From Hydrogenobacter sp. T-2 (GTDB lineage Bacteria > Aquificota > Aquificia > Aquificales > Aquificaceae): 64,000 bases of DNA. Both the position numbers and the translations under genes were made by a program. Positions 62,914 through 64,000 of this stretch are shown here, piece by piece. The notes beneath the pieces were generated by a model. That model did no database searches and had not been told where the DNA came from. It saw nothing but the letters and a program-made list of their open reading frames with translations. Each line of letters opens with the position of its first letter. The first letter of the stretch is position 1. The stretch lies in assembly GCF_033971325.1 (NCBI RefSeq), contig NZ_CP117180.1:1-64000 (forward strand). Direction: 5' to 3'.

Positions 62914-63538
62914 CTTTCAAAAGCTCCTCTACTTCTGAATCCTCCACTTGCCTGAAGTCTCTATAGAACATGCCAACCGCAAAGCTACCCCTCTCGGAAG
63001 TATGCAGACAATAGACCTCATCCGCGTGTTCCTTTAGCCTCTTAATGCTTTCCAGAGGACATACGGGCACAGCTACTAAGACCTTCTTAGCACCTTTTCC
63101 TTTTAGATACTCCACTCCAGCTATAACCGTCTGCCCTGTAGCAATCCCATCATCAACTACAAGAACCGACTTATCCCTCACATCCACTTCCTTACCCTTT
63201 AAAAACTTTTCTTCCCTTTCCCTTATCTTTTTTAGCTCCTCCTCCGCCACTCTCTTTATTTCTTCCTGGGAAAGCCTAAAATATTCTACGGTCCATCTGT
63301 CCGTGTATATGCGACCTTCTGGGTCTATGGCTCCAAAGGCTAGCTCAGGATTTGAAGGAACCCCGAGCTTTCTCACTATTAGAAGACTCATGGGCACATG
63401 GAGAACCTTTGAAACCTCCTTTGCCACTACAACACCACCCCTTGGAATGCCAAGAACTAAGTCAACTTCAAGCCCCTTCACCTTGAGGTACTCTCCAAGA
63501 ACCTTACCTGCTTCTTTCCTGTTTGAGAAAACCACCAT
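62900..63538 (-). CDS. Phosphoribosyltransferase-like protein
   Basis: 212 residues. VDLVLGIPRGGVVVAKEVSK and the PRPP loop SVLVVDDGIATGQTVIAGV are the type I PRTase core. The hood region is not typical of a known purine or pyrimidine enzyme, so the base is unknown. The ATG at 63538 is very close to an AT-rich -10-like tract; GTG 63535 is another possible start. Confidence 0.85.
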   Translation of the reverse strand: MVVFSNRKEAGKVLGEYLKVKGLEVDLVLGIPRGGVVVAKEVSKVLHVPMSLLIVRKLGVPSNPELAFGAIDPEGRIYTDRWTVEYFRLSQEEIKRVAEEELKKIREREEKFLKGKEVDVRDKSVLVVDDGIATGQTVIAGVEYLKGKGAKKVLVAVPVCPLESIKRLKEHADEVYCLHTSERGSFAVGMFYRDFRQVEDSEVEELLKDGVL

Positions 63539-63543
63539 ATAAT
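63538..63543 (+). promoter_or_regulatory. -10 box of the DUF2103 gene
   Basis: TATAAT (63538-63543) ends 8 nt before the ATG at 63552, with no Shine-Dalgarno. It begins on the last base of the divergent phosphoribosyltransferase gene; the spacer is only 13 bp. Confidence 0.5.
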
Positions 63544-63551
63544 TTTAAACT

Positions 63552-63839
63552 ATGGCAAAGCACAGAAAAGCCAAAGTAAAATTAGAACACCACCTCTTAG
63601 AGGGCTTGGAGGAGTATTTAGAAAGGCTATCTAGCATGGACTGTGTAAAGTCCATAATACCTGGGAGGATAAGCAGGCAAAACGGAGGAAGAGGCTCAAA
63701 GGGGCTTTTTCTAAAATACAGAACCAATTCAGGCTACAAGCTCCTTTATAAGATGGGCACTTCCGTGCAAGAAGTTTTTGTGGTTTGCGAAGACCCACAA
63801 GCCTTTGAGAAAGCCTTTAAGGAGAGTATGACACTATGA
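63552..63839 (+). CDS. DUF2103 family protein
   Basis: 95 residues, basic N-terminus (AKHRKAKVKLEHHLLEG). CVKSIIPGRISRQNGGRGSK and FLKYRTNSGYKLLYKMGTSVQEVFVV match the DUF2103 family, described as putative metal-binding. Its stop overlaps the start of the next gene (ATGA). Confidence 0.75.
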   Translation: MAKHRKAKVKLEHHLLEGLEEYLERLSSMDCVKSIIPGRISRQNGGRGSKGLFLKYRTNSGYKLLYKMGTSVQEVFVVCEDPQAFEKAFKESMTL

Positions 63840-64000
63840 GGACTTTGACCCTGCTTCTGTTTTTCATAAACCTTTTGGTGGCTCAGGAGGTAAGGGTCTC
63901 CGCTATAGTGCAGGGTAAAGTAGAGAAGGTTTTTGTGAGGGAAGGTCAGAGGGTAGAGAAGGGAGAAGTGCTCGTGCGGATAGACCCCGTTCTTTACACA
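63836..64000 (+). CDS. HlyD-like membrane fusion protein, N-terminal part
   Basis: 55 residues seen; the gene runs off the right edge. A signal-like N-terminus (LTLLLFFINLLVAQ) is followed by VSAIVQGKVEKVFVREGQRVEKGEVLVRID, the half of a biotinyl-lipoyl-like hairpin found in periplasmic adaptor proteins of RND or ABC exporters. Coupled to DUF2103 by ATGA. Confidence 0.75.
   Translation, partial: MRTLTLLLFFINLLVAQEVRVSAIVQGKVEKVFVREGQRVEKGEVLVRIDPVLYT

Overview
The window looks like a piece of a hyperthermophilic, Gram-negative bacterium of the Aquificaceae, close to Hydrogenobacter or Thermocrinis. The reasons are a full-length reverse gyrase, a small class I cytochrome c that I recognise as almost the same as Hydrogenobacter thermophilus cytochrome c-552, an LpxK (lipid A) gene, a NuoG-like subunit, the MEP isoprenoid enzymes Dxs and IspG, and very compact gene packing with many ATGA-type overlaps. 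There is no prophage, transposon or CRISPR array that I can see. Most genes are housekeeping genes scattered in short operons, with accessory genes inserted between them.

Layout. 1-4.7 kb: end of a Uma2-like gene, coaBC and pyrB (minus), then an HTH/NosL-like regulator and nuoG (plus). 4.8-7.6 kb: a large SF1 helicase behind its own promoter with a palindromic operator. 7.7-17.2 kb (minus): one run of membrane-anchored coiled-coil protein, SF1 helicase-nuclease fusion, reverse gyrase, small membrane protein, dxs. 17.3-19.6 kb (minus): der and a DUF190-crcB-DUF190 group. 19.6-23.3 kb (plus): nadA, two genes related to DUF29, ispG, an unknown. 23.3-27.5 kb: cytochrome c-552, murI, DUF4416, a Ski2/Hel308-type helicase, rbfA. 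27.5-29.9 kb: rpsF-ssb-rpsR-rplI and ccsB. 29.9-33.5 kb (minus): EAL/HDOD protein, ribE, pyrK, an orphan peptide-type permease. 33.5-37.4 kb: thiamine-binding-like protein, fabD, DNA adenine methyltransferase, argB, secreted SCP2-like protein. 37.4-39.5 kb (minus): truA, ybeY, phoH. 39.6-40.6 kb: htpX behind a strong promoter and an unusual leader. 40.6-49 kb: thioesterase, trpF, DsrE-like protein, MNT/HEPN pair, glgB, a decayed toxin-antitoxin module beside tRNA-Lys, lpxK, a flippase-like protein, pabA/trpG and purD. 49-55.6 kb: CrtI-like oxidoreductase, LytS-type kinase, a 33-residue membrane peptide, flavin reductase, DUF454, a 4-TM protein, photolyase, a repeat coiled-coil protein, and a LytT-type regulator. 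55.7-58.3 kb: an OprC/NosA-like TonB receptor and a His-rich DsrE-like protein, probably for copper. 58.3-64 kb: def, an ACT-domain protein, a dehydrogenase, rpoD, nitroreductase, phosphoribosyltransferase, DUF2103 and the start of an HlyD-like protein.

Four themes stand out. First, many transcription units have a -10-like hexamer only 6-10 nt before the start codon and no Shine-Dalgarno sequence, so leaderless mRNAs look common; several divergent pairs share 14-28 bp spacers carrying two face-to-face -10 boxes. Second, the htpX leader contains three mutually crossing perfect helices and also a 39-codon reading frame. Third, a membrane coiled-coil protein plus an SF1 helicase-nuclease, with their own promoter, form a defence-like cassette that is physically continuous with reverse gyrase. 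Fourth, flavin reductase, a CrtI-like enzyme and photolyase lie in one run, suggesting a light or oxidative-damage response. All functional statements below come from reading the sequence and family knowledge; no database search was run.
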